DNA of 64,000 nucleotides. Origin: Adhaeribacter rhizoryzae. GTDB lineage: Bacteria > Bacteroidota > Bacteroidia > Cytophagales > Hymenobacteraceae. The stretch's first letter is position 1; every line of letters starts with the position of its first letter. A program made the translations under genes and the position numbers. Below are positions 54,077 through 62,636 of the stretch, one piece after another. Under the pieces are notes generated by a model. That model searched no databases. It saw nothing but the letters and a program-made list of their open reading frames with translations, and was not told where the DNA came from. The stretch spans positions 124,001 through 188,000 of the forward strand of contig NZ_VWSF01000005.1 of the NCBI RefSeq assembly GCF_008629685.1, read 5' to 3'.

Positions 54077-55456
54077 ATGCCTAAAATAGTTAAAGATATA
54101 AACAGCCCGGACCTGATGCACCTGAAATCGATGCAGCAGGTGCAAACCCCGCGTTTGGGCCGGCTGCTTACTTATTGGTTGGGCGGGATTTTCTTGGTAT
54201 TAATCCTTTGCCTGTTTTTACCCTGGACCCAGAATATTCGTTCTACCGGCAGCCTTACGGCCTTAACGCCGCAAGACCGGCCCCAAACCATAGAAGCCGT
54301 TATTGCCGGCCGGATTCAGGCCTGGCATGTAATGGAAGGCGCTTTGGTAAAAAAAGGTGATACCATTGTGAGCATTACCGAAGTAAAAGAAAAATACCTG
54401 GACCCGCAGTTACTGGCTCGCTTGGGTGAGCAGGTAGAAGCCAAACAAGGCGCCGCCAACGCTACCGAAGCCAAAGCCCAGGCCATGCAGGAGCAAATAC
54501 AAGCCCTGCGCCAGGGTTTAACTTTTAGTTTGCAGAAAGCCCGTAACAAAGTACAGCAAACGCGCCTGAAACTGCAAAGCGACAGCATGGACGTGGTAGC
54601 GCAACGCACCGACTTAACCATTGCCGAATCGCAGTTTGCCCGCCAGGAAAGCCTCTACAACCAGGGTTTAAAATCCCTGACCGAACTGGAATCCCGTCGC
54701 CTGAAACTGCAGGAAGCCCAGGCCAAACTACTTTCGGTAAAGAATAAATATGATGCCTCCCGGGCCGAGTTGCAGAATGTCCGCACCGAGTTAAACTCTT
54801 TGCAGGCCGAATACGCCGATAAAATAGCTAAGGCTGATGCGGAATTAAACGCCACCCGCTCGTACATCTATGGCACCCAAGCCGAGCTTTCGAAACTGCA
54901 AAATGAATACAGTAATACCCAGATCCGGAGCCAGTATTATCACATTCTGGCCCCGCAAGATGGTTACTTAGTCCGGACGTTGAAAGCCGGCTTAGGAGAA
55001 ACCATAAAAGAAGGCGAACCGGTAGCTACTATTATGCCGGCAAACCCGCAGTTAGCCTCTGAGCTTTACGTTAATGCTTTGGATTTGCCTTTAATTAAGC
55101 GCGGCGATAAGGTCCGGTTGCAGTTTGAAGGATGGCCGGCCCTGGTATTCTCGGGTTGGCCCGGTGCTAGTTTTGGTACCTTTGGGGGGCAGGTAGCGGT
55201 TATTGATAACACCGGCACCAACGGCCAGTACCGTTTATTGGTGGTGCCCGACCCAAAACAGGAAACATGGCCCAGTGCTTTGCGGGTTGGTTCAGGGGTT
55301 TACGGGTGGGCCATGCTCAATACCGTACCCATGTGGTACGAAATCTGGAGACAGTTAAACAACTTCCCGGCCGATTACACCGGGGGCAAAGAAGCCGGCA
55401 CCCAGGATAAGAAAACCGCTAAAGCCAATACGGACCAAGCTAAAGAAGAATATTAA
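54077..55456 (+). CDS. HlyD-family membrane fusion protein
   Basis: A 459-residue periplasmic adaptor with one N-terminal inner-membrane helix (about 33-52), a lipoyl half-motif (IAGRIQAWHVMEGALVKKGD), a long coiled coil (about 105-285, rich in Gln, Glu, Leu and Ala) and the second lipoyl half (ILAPQDGYLVRTLKAGLGE). It joins the inner-membrane ABC protein to an outer-membrane TolC channel. The gene is 3 bases after the ABC gene and 6 before the TolC gene, a tight operon. Confidence 0.9.
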   Translation: MPKIVKDINSPDLMHLKSMQQVQTPRLGRLLTYWLGGIFLVLILCLFLPWTQNIRSTGSLTALTPQDRPQTIEAVIAGRIQAWHVMEGALVKKGDTIVSITEVKEKYLDPQLLARLGEQVEAKQGAANATEAKAQAMQEQIQALRQGLTFSLQKARNKVQQTRLKLQSDSMDVVAQRTDLTIAESQFARQESLYNQGLKSLTELESRRLKLQEAQAKLLSVKNKYDASRAELQNVRTELNSLQAEYADKIAKADAELNATRSYIYGTQAELSKLQNEYSNTQIRSQYYHILAPQDGYLVRTLKAGLGETIKEGEPVATIMPANPQLASELYVNALDLPLIKRGDKVRLQFEGWPALVFSGWPGASFGTFGGQVAVIDNTGTNGQYRLLVVPDPKQETWPSALRVGSGVYGWAMLNTVPMWYEIWRQLNNFPADYTGGKEAGTQDKKTAKANTDQAKEEY

Positions 55457-55462
55457 GGCATC

Positions 55463-56905
55463 ATGAAAAATATTCAGCTTTATATGCTACAACTTGTGTT
55501 GGTCCTTGGTTTGCTGGTGCTGGGTTTATCTTCGGCAAAAGCACAAACCCCGGATTCGGTGCAGGTACTTACCTTACAGGATTTTCACCGGCTTGTTTTG
55601 CAAAACCACCCGGTTGCTTCGCAGGCGGCTTTGCTAACTGAACAAGCCCGGCAAGAATTACGAATGGCCCGCGGCTCGCTCGATCCGGTTATCAGTTCTA
55701 AAATTTACCGCAAAGAATACAACGGGAAAGAATATTATCATCTCTGGAATAATACCCTGGAAATTCCTACGTGGTTCGGCTTCGATTTAAAAGCGGGTTA
55801 CGACCAAACCCGCGGCCAATATTTAAACCCCGAAAACAACACGCCGGCCGGCGGCTTAAGCTTTGCCGGCGTTTCGGTACCACTGGGCCAGGGCTTGTTC
55901 ATCGACCAGCGCCGGGCTACCATTAAGCAAGCTGTTTTGCTGCAGGATATTGCCGAAGCCGAGCGGGTAAAACTCATAAACAAGCTTTTGTTGCAGGCTA
56001 CGAAAGATTATTGGGACTGGCTATTGTACTACCGCGAAATGCAGCTTTACCGCGAAGCCCTGGAATTAGCCGATTTCCGGCTGAAATCCGTCCGGATACG
56101 CGTGCGGGAAGGCGACCTGGCCGCTATTGATACCATAGAAGCTTTAACCGAAGTACAAAACCGGCAGGTGCTGGTGCAGCAGGCGCAACTTTCCTATAAT
56201 AATGCCCGGCTAACGGTAGCCACGCACCTCTGGGCAGAAAACGCGGTCCCTTTGGAGTTACAGGAACGAACCATACCGGCTTTAACCGGCAGTGAACTTA
56301 CTACGCTACCCCAGGACTCGATGCAGCAATTGCTGGAAATAGCCAAAACTAACCACCCGGATTTGCGCAAAATTAACCTGAAAGGCCAGCAATTACAGGT
56401 AGAACAACGCCTGGCTACCGAGAAGTTAAAGCCAAAACTGAATGTAGAATATAATGTACTCCAAAAAGATTTTTATCTACGCCCCGATGCCTTCGAGCGG
56501 CAGTACCTGGGGGCCAACTACAAATTAGGGATGAGTTTTAATGTGCCATTATTTTTGCGGGAAGAACGGGGCAAACTTCAGCTTACCAAAGCCAAGCAGC
56601 AAGCCAACAACCTGGAACTCCAGCAAACTACCCGTGAAATAGAAAATAGTTTATTAGCCGCTTTTAACGATTGGGAAGCGCTGGCTTCGCAAATAAAATT
56701 GCAGGAGCAAATGGTAGAAAATGCAAATAAGCTCCGGAACGGGGAAGTTATTCGTTTTCAAAACGGCGAGAGTTCTTTGTTTCTGGTAAATTCCCGGGAA
56801 GCCAAACTGTTGGAGTCGCAACAAAAGCTTTATTCCCTCCGGACAAAGTACGCGAAAGCTAAAACTTTACTCTATTGGTCTGCCGGCAATATGGTGGTGG
56901 AGTAG
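55463..56905 (+). CDS. TolC-family outer-membrane efflux protein
   Basis: A 480-residue protein with a signal peptide (ending SSAKAQTP), then the duplicated long helical hairpins of TolC; residues about 165-230 and 385-460 show heptad-like helices, and the beta-barrel turns lie between. It provides the outer-membrane exit duct for the ABC/HlyD pair. It is the last gene of the operon; no simple terminator follows, but a repeat copy and a hairpin-rich region do. Confidence 0.9.
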   Translation: MKNIQLYMLQLVLVLGLLVLGLSSAKAQTPDSVQVLTLQDFHRLVLQNHPVASQAALLTEQARQELRMARGSLDPVISSKIYRKEYNGKEYYHLWNNTLEIPTWFGFDLKAGYDQTRGQYLNPENNTPAGGLSFAGVSVPLGQGLFIDQRRATIKQAVLLQDIAEAERVKLINKLLLQATKDYWDWLLYYREMQLYREALELADFRLKSVRIRVREGDLAAIDTIEALTEVQNRQVLVQQAQLSYNNARLTVATHLWAENAVPLELQERTIPALTGSELTTLPQDSMQQLLEIAKTNHPDLRKINLKGQQLQVEQRLATEKLKPKLNVEYNVLQKDFYLRPDAFERQYLGANYKLGMSFNVPLFLREERGKLQLTKAKQQANNLELQQTTREIENSLLAAFNDWEALASQIKLQEQMVENANKLRNGEVIRFQNGESSLFLVNSREAKLLESQQKLYSLRTKYAKAKTLLYWSAGNMVVE

Positions 56906-56991
56906 TGTTACCTGCAAATATGCTTGTGCTTAGAATCAGGCTCTTAAATATTATTAGAAGAAGCTGTTTAGCATTTGGATAATTGGAGAAA

Positions 56992-57066
56992 CCCGCTGCC
57001 CTTGCGGCGGCGGCACCAGCAAGTAATCTGCCAGAAGCTTTAGAATTGGCAGTGATAACACCATAG
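56992..57066 (-). repeat. dispersed intergenic repeat, copy B
   Basis: On the minus strand: GGTGTTATCACTGCCAATTC, TAAAGCTTCTGGCAGA, TTGCTGGTGCCGCC and AGGGCAGCGGG, closely matching copy C at 36384-36472. A 36-residue frame runs from ATG 57064 down to TAA 56954-56956 (MVLSLPILKLLADYLLV and on). It sits just after the TolC gene. Confidence 0.65.
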
Positions 57067-57502
57067 CCCTCAGGCCTAGGAGAATTTATCTCCTTAGCTG
57101 GCGCAAGTTTTGCGAAGCATAACTTGTGCCTATTAATAATGGCCAGTTTTCAACTGGCCGGAAGTTGGAAATTTCCTCTCTTGGTACACACCAGCTACAA
57201 GCTGCTTCTAACTGGTAACTAACCCAACCGGCTACATTTGTAACTTCAGAACTGGCCAATTTACCTTTACGCTTAGGTTCTACTTTAAAACTTCTTTATA
57301 CCGGGTAGTTAAGGTTGTGCTTATTTAGCTATTACATTCCTATCTTTTTAGTTAAAGTTTCTGAATATTTATAAAAAAATTATTTAATTAAATCTGGTAA
57401 GCAGATAATATGATTATATTTCTCGTTCAAGCGCGGCAGCTTAGTTAAACGCGTTTAGCCGGGTTACCGCTACCGGAAAAATATTGCTTAATATAATATT
57501 GC
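57067..57502. other. hairpin-rich intergenic region
   Basis: Several hairpins are packed together: AGGAGA/TCTCCT (57078-57094), GGCGCAAGTT/AACTTGTGCC (ending 57130) and the perfect GGCCAGTT/AACTGGCC (57141-57159). AACTGGCC recurs at 57250-57257. No frame is coding. The region could be a structured RNA or a nest of decayed repeats. Two AATATT sites precede the next gene. Confidence 0.4.
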
Positions 57503-58744
57503 ATGAAAAAACTATCCACCACACTTAGTTTTCTTATTTTATGGCTTTTTACCTTGTATTACGGAAAGGTAATGGCGCAAAATATTGCCCCGAAGGCTTC
57601 GCAGACCAACGCCAACTTTGATCTAAAAAGCGGCGACCGGGTAGTTTTTCTGGGAAATTCTTTGTTTGAAAATGACTTGCCCTACAATTATCTGGAGTTT
57701 GCCCTAACCACCCGCTGGGCCAACCAAAATATTACTTTCCGCAACATTGCTTGGACGGGAGATAACGTTTGGGGCGAAGCCCGCAGCTATATTTCTTCGC
57801 CCAGCGCTTACGATTTATTAATAGAGCAATTAACCAAAACGCAACCCACCGTTGTATTTATTGCATACGGTGCCATTGAGGCGCAGGAAGGGGAAGAAGG
57901 GGTGGCCCGTTTTAACCAAGGTTTAAATAAGTTACTCGATAAAATAGCGCAACTGGGAGCCAAAGCCATTCTGTTGTCGCCGATACCGGCAATGGATAAT
58001 CAAGCAACTACCAATGGTGCGCAACGGAATGCCATGCTGGAATTGTACGCGGCAACTATTGCCAAAACGGCTGCGGAGCGCGGCCAGCAATATATTAATA
58101 TTTATAAGCCAATGCTGGAGCTAAGCAAAAAAGTAAACCTATCGGATAATGGAATACACCTGAACGAAACCGGTTATTATTACTTGGCTACCACCTTAGA
58201 AAAAGAATTGGGTTTAACGCCCCGCCAGGAATTGGTTTCCATAAATATTGATAAAAACGCGACTGAGCAAACCAATCCTGTAAAAATATTAGATGCCGGC
58301 CGGCAGAAAAACACCGTAAAATTCACCTTGGAGGAGGAATATTTGCCTTTACCCTTACCCGCACTAGTTGAAGGAACCGCCGATAAAGCCCAAGTAATAA
58401 AAATAGCTGGTTTGAAAAAAGGCGTTTATACCCTTACCGCTGACGATACGCCGGTAATAACTGCTTCGGCTGCGCAATGGAAAGAAGGCGTAGCCATCCG
58501 GCGCGGAGCTTCGTTTAGCCAGGCAGCGCAAGTGCGCGATTTAATATTTAAAAAGAACCAGTTGTTTTTTCAGCAATACCGGCCGCAAAACCGGACTTAT
58601 ATTCTGGGTTTCCGCGCGCACGAACAAGGCCGGCACGCCCGGGGCCTGGAAGACCTGAATATTATAATTTCTTACCTCGAAGGCCAAATCGCTTTAAATC
58701 GCCATCCCAAAGCAATCGTGTATCAGCTTACCCCTCTTAAATAA
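57503..58744 (+). CDS. secreted SGNH/GDSL-type hydrolase
   Basis: A 413-residue protein with a signal peptide (TLSFLILWLFTLYYGKVMAQ). Block I is VVFLGNSLFEN with candidate nucleophile S53 (GNS replaces the usual GDS), block III-like IAYGAIEAQEGE, and block V LSDNGIHLNETGYYYLA with the Asp-x-x-His pair. A second, beta-rich domain fills residues 240-413. It probably removes acyl groups from polysaccharide. The stop and the next ATG are 1 base apart, so it is co-translated with the c-heme protein. Confidence 0.85.
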   Translation: MKKLSTTLSFLILWLFTLYYGKVMAQNIAPKASQTNANFDLKSGDRVVFLGNSLFENDLPYNYLEFALTTRWANQNITFRNIAWTGDNVWGEARSYISSPSAYDLLIEQLTKTQPTVVFIAYGAIEAQEGEEGVARFNQGLNKLLDKIAQLGAKAILLSPIPAMDNQATTNGAQRNAMLELYAATIAKTAAERGQQYINIYKPMLELSKKVNLSDNGIHLNETGYYYLATTLEKELGLTPRQELVSINIDKNATEQTNPVKILDAGRQKNTVKFTLEEEYLPLPLPALVEGTADKAQVIKIAGLKKGVYTLTADDTPVITASAAQWKEGVAIRRGASFSQAAQVRDLIFKKNQLFFQQYRPQNRTYILGFRAHEQGRHARGLEDLNIIISYLEGQIALNRHPKAIVYQLTPLK

Positions 58745-58745
58745 C

Positions 58746-61700
58746 ATGAAAGTGACAAAACAAAATAACTATACTGCTAAGTCCTCCTTTGGTAATTTAT
58801 TAAAAAATATATTCTCGTCGGGTAAGCAGGCAAAAGTATGGGGAGCTTTGGCATTAGTACCAATGGTGCTGCTGTTTACGGCCATGGTAAACCAAAAAGA
58901 CGATCAGGAAAATCCGGACCCGAAAGATGAACTGGCTTCGTTTAAGATTGCGGATGGTTTTGAGGTAACACTTTTTGCGGCAGAGCCCCTGGTAATTAAA
59001 CCTATTCAGATGAACTGGGATGCCGACGGCCGGTTGTGGGTGGTTAGTAGTACGGCTTATCCGCACCTGAAAACCGGCGAAGAAGCCAACGATAAAATAT
59101 TTGTACTGGAAGATACCAACGGCGATGGCCGGGCCGATAAATCCACCATATTCGCGGAAGGTTTACTTACACCCACCGGAATATTACCCGGCGACGGCGG
59201 CGTTTACGTAGCCAACTCCACCGAAATATTACACTTTGCCGACACCGATAACGATGGTAAAGCTGATCAGAGGCGGGTAATATTAACCGGTTTTGGCACC
59301 GCCGACACCCACCACCTGATTCATACTTTCCGCTGGGGCCCCGAAGGCAGTCTTTACTTTAACCAATCTATTTATATCTACAGCCACGTAGAAACGCCTG
59401 CCGGAGTTAAGCGCCTCGAAGGCGGCGGCGTGTGGCAATTAAGACCTAAAAATTTAGAGTTAGATGTTTATGCCAAGGGTTTAATTAATCCGTGGGGCTT
59501 GCAGTTTAACCGCTGGGGCCAATCTTTCTTGACGGATGGCGCGGGTAACGAAGGCATAAATTACGCTTTTCCGGGCGCAACTTTTGTAACCTCGCCAGGG
59601 GCCGAAAGAATTATTAGGGGTTTAAATCCGGGCCAGCCCAAACACAGCGGCCTGGAAGTTATTTCGGGTCGGCACTTGCCGGAATCATGGCAAAATAGCG
59701 TTATTACCAACGATTTCCGGGCCAACCGCATAAACCGTTTCCGGCTGGAAGAGCAGGGTAGTGGCTATGCTTCCAAGCAGGTAGAAGATTTATTATGGAC
59801 CGATCACGTGGCTTTCCGGCCGGTAGATATTTCGGTGGGCCCGGATGGCGCTATTTACGTAGCCGATTGGTACAACCCCATTATTCAGCACGGTGAAGTA
59901 GATTTTCATGATCCGCGCCGCGACCAGCAGCACGGCCGTATTTGGCGGATTGTGGCGAAGAACCGGCCTTTGGTAAAAACGCAGCAACTAACAAAAGCTT
60001 CGGTGCCGGAATTATTAGAGGCTTTAAAATTACCCGAAGACTGGACCCGTTCGCAGGCCAAATTAGTACTAAAATCCCGCGGCGAAAAAGAAGTAATTCC
60101 GGCATTGCAAAAATGGATCAGCAACCTGGATAAAAAAGATGCGGATTACGAACATCAGTTGTTAGAGGCCTTGTGGGTGTACCAATCGTTGGATGTGGTA
60201 AACGAGCCGCTGCTCCTGAACTTAATAAATGCCCAAAACCACCAGGCCCGCGCGGCCGGATTGCGGGCCTTGCAACTCTGGCATAACAAGATAGCGAATG
60301 TGCCCGCCTTGCTTACCAAAGCCGTGCAGGATAAGCATCCGCAGGTGCGGTTAGAAGCCGTAATTGCTCTCCGGAAAGTAAAAACGGCCGAAGCGGCCCG
60401 TACAGCTTTAGCGGTATTAGACCAGCCGATGGATGAATTTTTAGATTATGCCCTTTGGCAAACCACCCGCGAACTGGAACCAGCCTTAATGGCCCGCTTA
60501 AAAACGGAACCGGAATTCTTAGGCAGTGCCCAGAAAACTGCTTTTGTGCTTAAATCGGTAAATAATCCGGAGGCCGTTACCCCGCTCGTGCAGTTGTATC
60601 AGAAAAATGTAGTGCCCGAAGCGTACCAGGCAGATGTACTAAACGCGGTGGCCAAACGGGGGAAGCTAGCTGATTTAAATATTTTGTTGGATATGGCGGT
60701 TCAGGGTTATGGCGCCCAGAATAAAAATGTAGCGGCCCAATTGGGTGCTTTGGCGGAGGCCGCCCGGCAGCGGGGCGTAAAACCGGACAAAAACTTAAAT
60801 CGGATTGCCAGCTTTACCGCCAGTCCTGATGAGGCCATTGTGCTAAATGCGGTGCGTTTAATGGGCTATTGGCAGCTAACAGAAATGCGGCCGCAATTAA
60901 CCAAGCTCATTCTGCACCAAGATAAAAATATTAAGAAAGCGGCCTTGGCCGCGCTGGTTAGCTTAGATAAAAGTAAAGGCGAAAAATTATTAACGGAGCT
61001 GGCCCGCGGCAAAAATCCGGCAGATTTAAAAATTTTAGCAACGGCCCAACTGGTACCTTTAAATGTAACGGAAGCTTCACGGATTGGGGCAGAATTATTG
61101 CGCACAATGCCCGAAAAAACCGATGCTGCTGACTTGTTCCAGGCCTTTTTTGCGCATAAGCAGGGCACGCAATTATTGGCCGAAGCCATTATGGCGAAAA
61201 AAATACCGGCAAATACGGCTAAAGCCATCCGCCCGGCCTTTCAACGACAGATTCCGTGGGGTAAGCAAAAAAACGAAGAAGTGCTATTGATGATTAAAGC
61301 CCTGGAAGCATCCGGTGGGTTCCTGCCCACCGAGCGCATGCCGCAGCAGCTCAGCAGCCAGGATATTAACAAGTTAGCTGTAGAAATAAGAGGCGGCGCC
61401 AATCCCGACTTGGGCGAGGCTGTATTCCGGAAAACCCATTGTACTACCTGCCATGCTATTGGCGGCGCCGGTGGCCTGAATGGTCCGGATTTAAGCAGTT
61501 TGGGCACCAGCTCACCGGTAGAAACCATTATTAATTCTATTCTCTATCCGTCTAACTCTATAAAGGAAGGCTACGAACTGCAACGGGTAGCTAGAAAAGA
61601 CGGCTCCGAAATGATGGGTTACCTGGTAAGTAACGGTGCTTCGGAGATTATAATGCGCGATGCGGCGGGTAAGGGCGTAGCCATCCCTAAAAGCCAGGTA

Positions 61701-62285
61701 AATTCTATTCAGAAAATACCCGGTTCCTTAATGCCACCCGGTTTAACCGCCGGTTTAGAAAAAGAAGAATTTAATAATTTGGTTGCTTTCCTATCGAAGT
61801 TGGGTGAATCGGGTAAATACCGGGTGCCTACGTCCCGGTTTGTGCGCCGCTGGGAAGCCTTGCCGGCCAGTAAAGAAGTTTCTAAAAAGCTTACCGGCGA
61901 AGGCTTGGGCTACCTGATTAAAGAAAATAGTAAAATGCCGGTAATGCCAGTTTATAGTAAAGTTGCCGGCGATTTACCCCTCGAAGAATTGCCCGTTGTC
62001 GGCACAAATGCCAATAAACCCTACAGTGTAGTTCGGTTTGAGGTAGAAGTACTGAATAAGGGGAACATAAACTTAGCCTTTAACGCAACTGCCGGCATTA
62101 CTGCCTGGGCCGGCCAAAAACCTTTGAAATTAGCTGAGCAGGGAGCGGTGGCCGAACTTCCTCAGGGCATCCACCAGATTACACTGGCTATTGACCGCCA
62201 GGTACGTCCGAAAGGTTCGCTAAGTATTCAGCTACAGGATGCCGGTACTGCTACCGCGCAAACCAGGTTGGTAATGGGGCAATAG
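58746..62285 (+). CDS. PVC-type cytochrome c dehydrogenase with propeller and HEAT repeats
   Basis: A 1179-residue protein. An N-terminal membrane anchor at about 34-50 (ALALVPMVLLFTAMV) is followed by a six-bladed sugar-dehydrogenase-like propeller (FEVTLFAAEPLVIKPIQMNW, LEDTNGDGRADKSTIFAEGL, VGPDGAIYVADWYNPIIQHG), HEAT-like helical repeats (about 420-840), and a c-type heme domain with C899-TTC902-H903 and a candidate Met ligand in PGSLMPPGL. Such proteins, common in Bacteroidetes and Planctomycetes, are thought to oxidise sugars at the envelope. Co-transcription with the SGNH hydrolase suggests joint action on acylated carbohydrate. Confidence 0.9.
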   Translation: MKVTKQNNYTAKSSFGNLLKNIFSSGKQAKVWGALALVPMVLLFTAMVNQKDDQENPDPKDELASFKIADGFEVTLFAAEPLVIKPIQMNWDADGRLWVVSSTAYPHLKTGEEANDKIFVLEDTNGDGRADKSTIFAEGLLTPTGILPGDGGVYVANSTEILHFADTDNDGKADQRRVILTGFGTADTHHLIHTFRWGPEGSLYFNQSIYIYSHVETPAGVKRLEGGGVWQLRPKNLELDVYAKGLINPWGLQFNRWGQSFLTDGAGNEGINYAFPGATFVTSPGAERIIRGLNPGQPKHSGLEVISGRHLPESWQNSVITNDFRANRINRFRLEEQGSGYASKQVEDLLWTDHVAFRPVDISVGPDGAIYVADWYNPIIQHGEVDFHDPRRDQQHGRIWRIVAKNRPLVKTQQLTKASVPELLEALKLPEDWTRSQAKLVLKSRGEKEVIPALQKWISNLDKKDADYEHQLLEALWVYQSLDVVNEPLLLNLINAQNHQARAAGLRALQLWHNKIANVPALLTKAVQDKHPQVRLEAVIALRKVKTAEAARTALAVLDQPMDEFLDYALWQTTRELEPALMARLKTEPEFLGSAQKTAFVLKSVNNPEAVTPLVQLYQKNVVPEAYQADVLNAVAKRGKLADLNILLDMAVQGYGAQNKNVAAQLGALAEAARQRGVKPDKNLNRIASFTASPDEAIVLNAVRLMGYWQLTEMRPQLTKLILHQDKNIKKAALAALVSLDKSKGEKLLTELARGKNPADLKILATAQLVPLNVTEASRIGAELLRTMPEKTDAADLFQAFFAHKQGTQLLAEAIMAKKIPANTAKAIRPAFQRQIPWGKQKNEEVLLMIKALEASGGFLPTERMPQQLSSQDINKLAVEIRGGANPDLGEAVFRKTHCTTCHAIGGAGGLNGPDLSSLGTSSPVETIINSILYPSNSIKEGYELQRVARKDGSEMMGYLVSNGASEIIMRDAAGKGVAIPKSQVNSIQKIPGSLMPPGLTAGLEKEEFNNLVAFLSKLGESGKYRVPTSRFVRRWEALPASKEVSKKLTGEGLGYLIKENSKMPVMPVYSKVAGDLPLEELPVVGTNANKPYSVVRFEVEVLNKGNINLAFNATAGITAWAGQKPLKLAEQGAVAELPQGIHQITLAIDRQVRPKGSLSIQLQDAGTATAQTRLVMGQ

Positions 62286-62314
62286 AACTTTTGGCTTTAT
62301 CTTTTAAACATAGA

Positions 62315-62341
62315 ACCCCACTGTCCGGTGGGGTTTTATTT
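62315..62341 (+). terminator. terminator of the SGNH/cytochrome operon
   Basis: AACCCCAC (62315-62322) pairs with GTGGGGTT (62329-62336), loop TGTCCG, followed by a T-rich tail. It lies 30 bases past the stop. Confidence 0.85.
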
Positions 62342-62363
62342 TATTAGGCCACTATTCGCATTA

Positions 62364-62524
62364 TTATACCTATGTCAAGTGGATAATGCGCAATCTACAG
62401 GCGTCCTATTGAGCCTGTCGAAATAGCTATTAATTACTTTACAATGCCGTTATAGGTCCTTCGACAAGCTCAGGATGACCAGCAATGTACGTTTAAGCGC
62501 AGGTTTCATTTTATAATGGTATTA
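62364..62524. mobile_element. possible third MITE-like element with a TTCGACAAGCTCAGG motif
   Basis: Ends TTATACC (62364) and GGTATTA (62518-62524) are inverted and match the outer 7 bases of the elements at 6105 and 17949. The interior holds an imperfect inverted repeat, TTGAGCCTGTCGAA (62409-62422) and TTCGACAAGCTCAGG (62460-62474) followed by ATGACC, a wording widely repeated in bacterial intergenic DNA. The gap from 62286 to 62636 contains nothing else but the terminator. Confidence 0.35.
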
Positions 62525-62636
62525 GATATGAACACCTGCTTTTAAAAAGTAATCACAATTAATTTATCCTAACCGGTAATGCGGCGGCTTTGCTTAAATT
62601 TACGCTATTATTCTGGTCATTCTTTAAAGTTTAATA

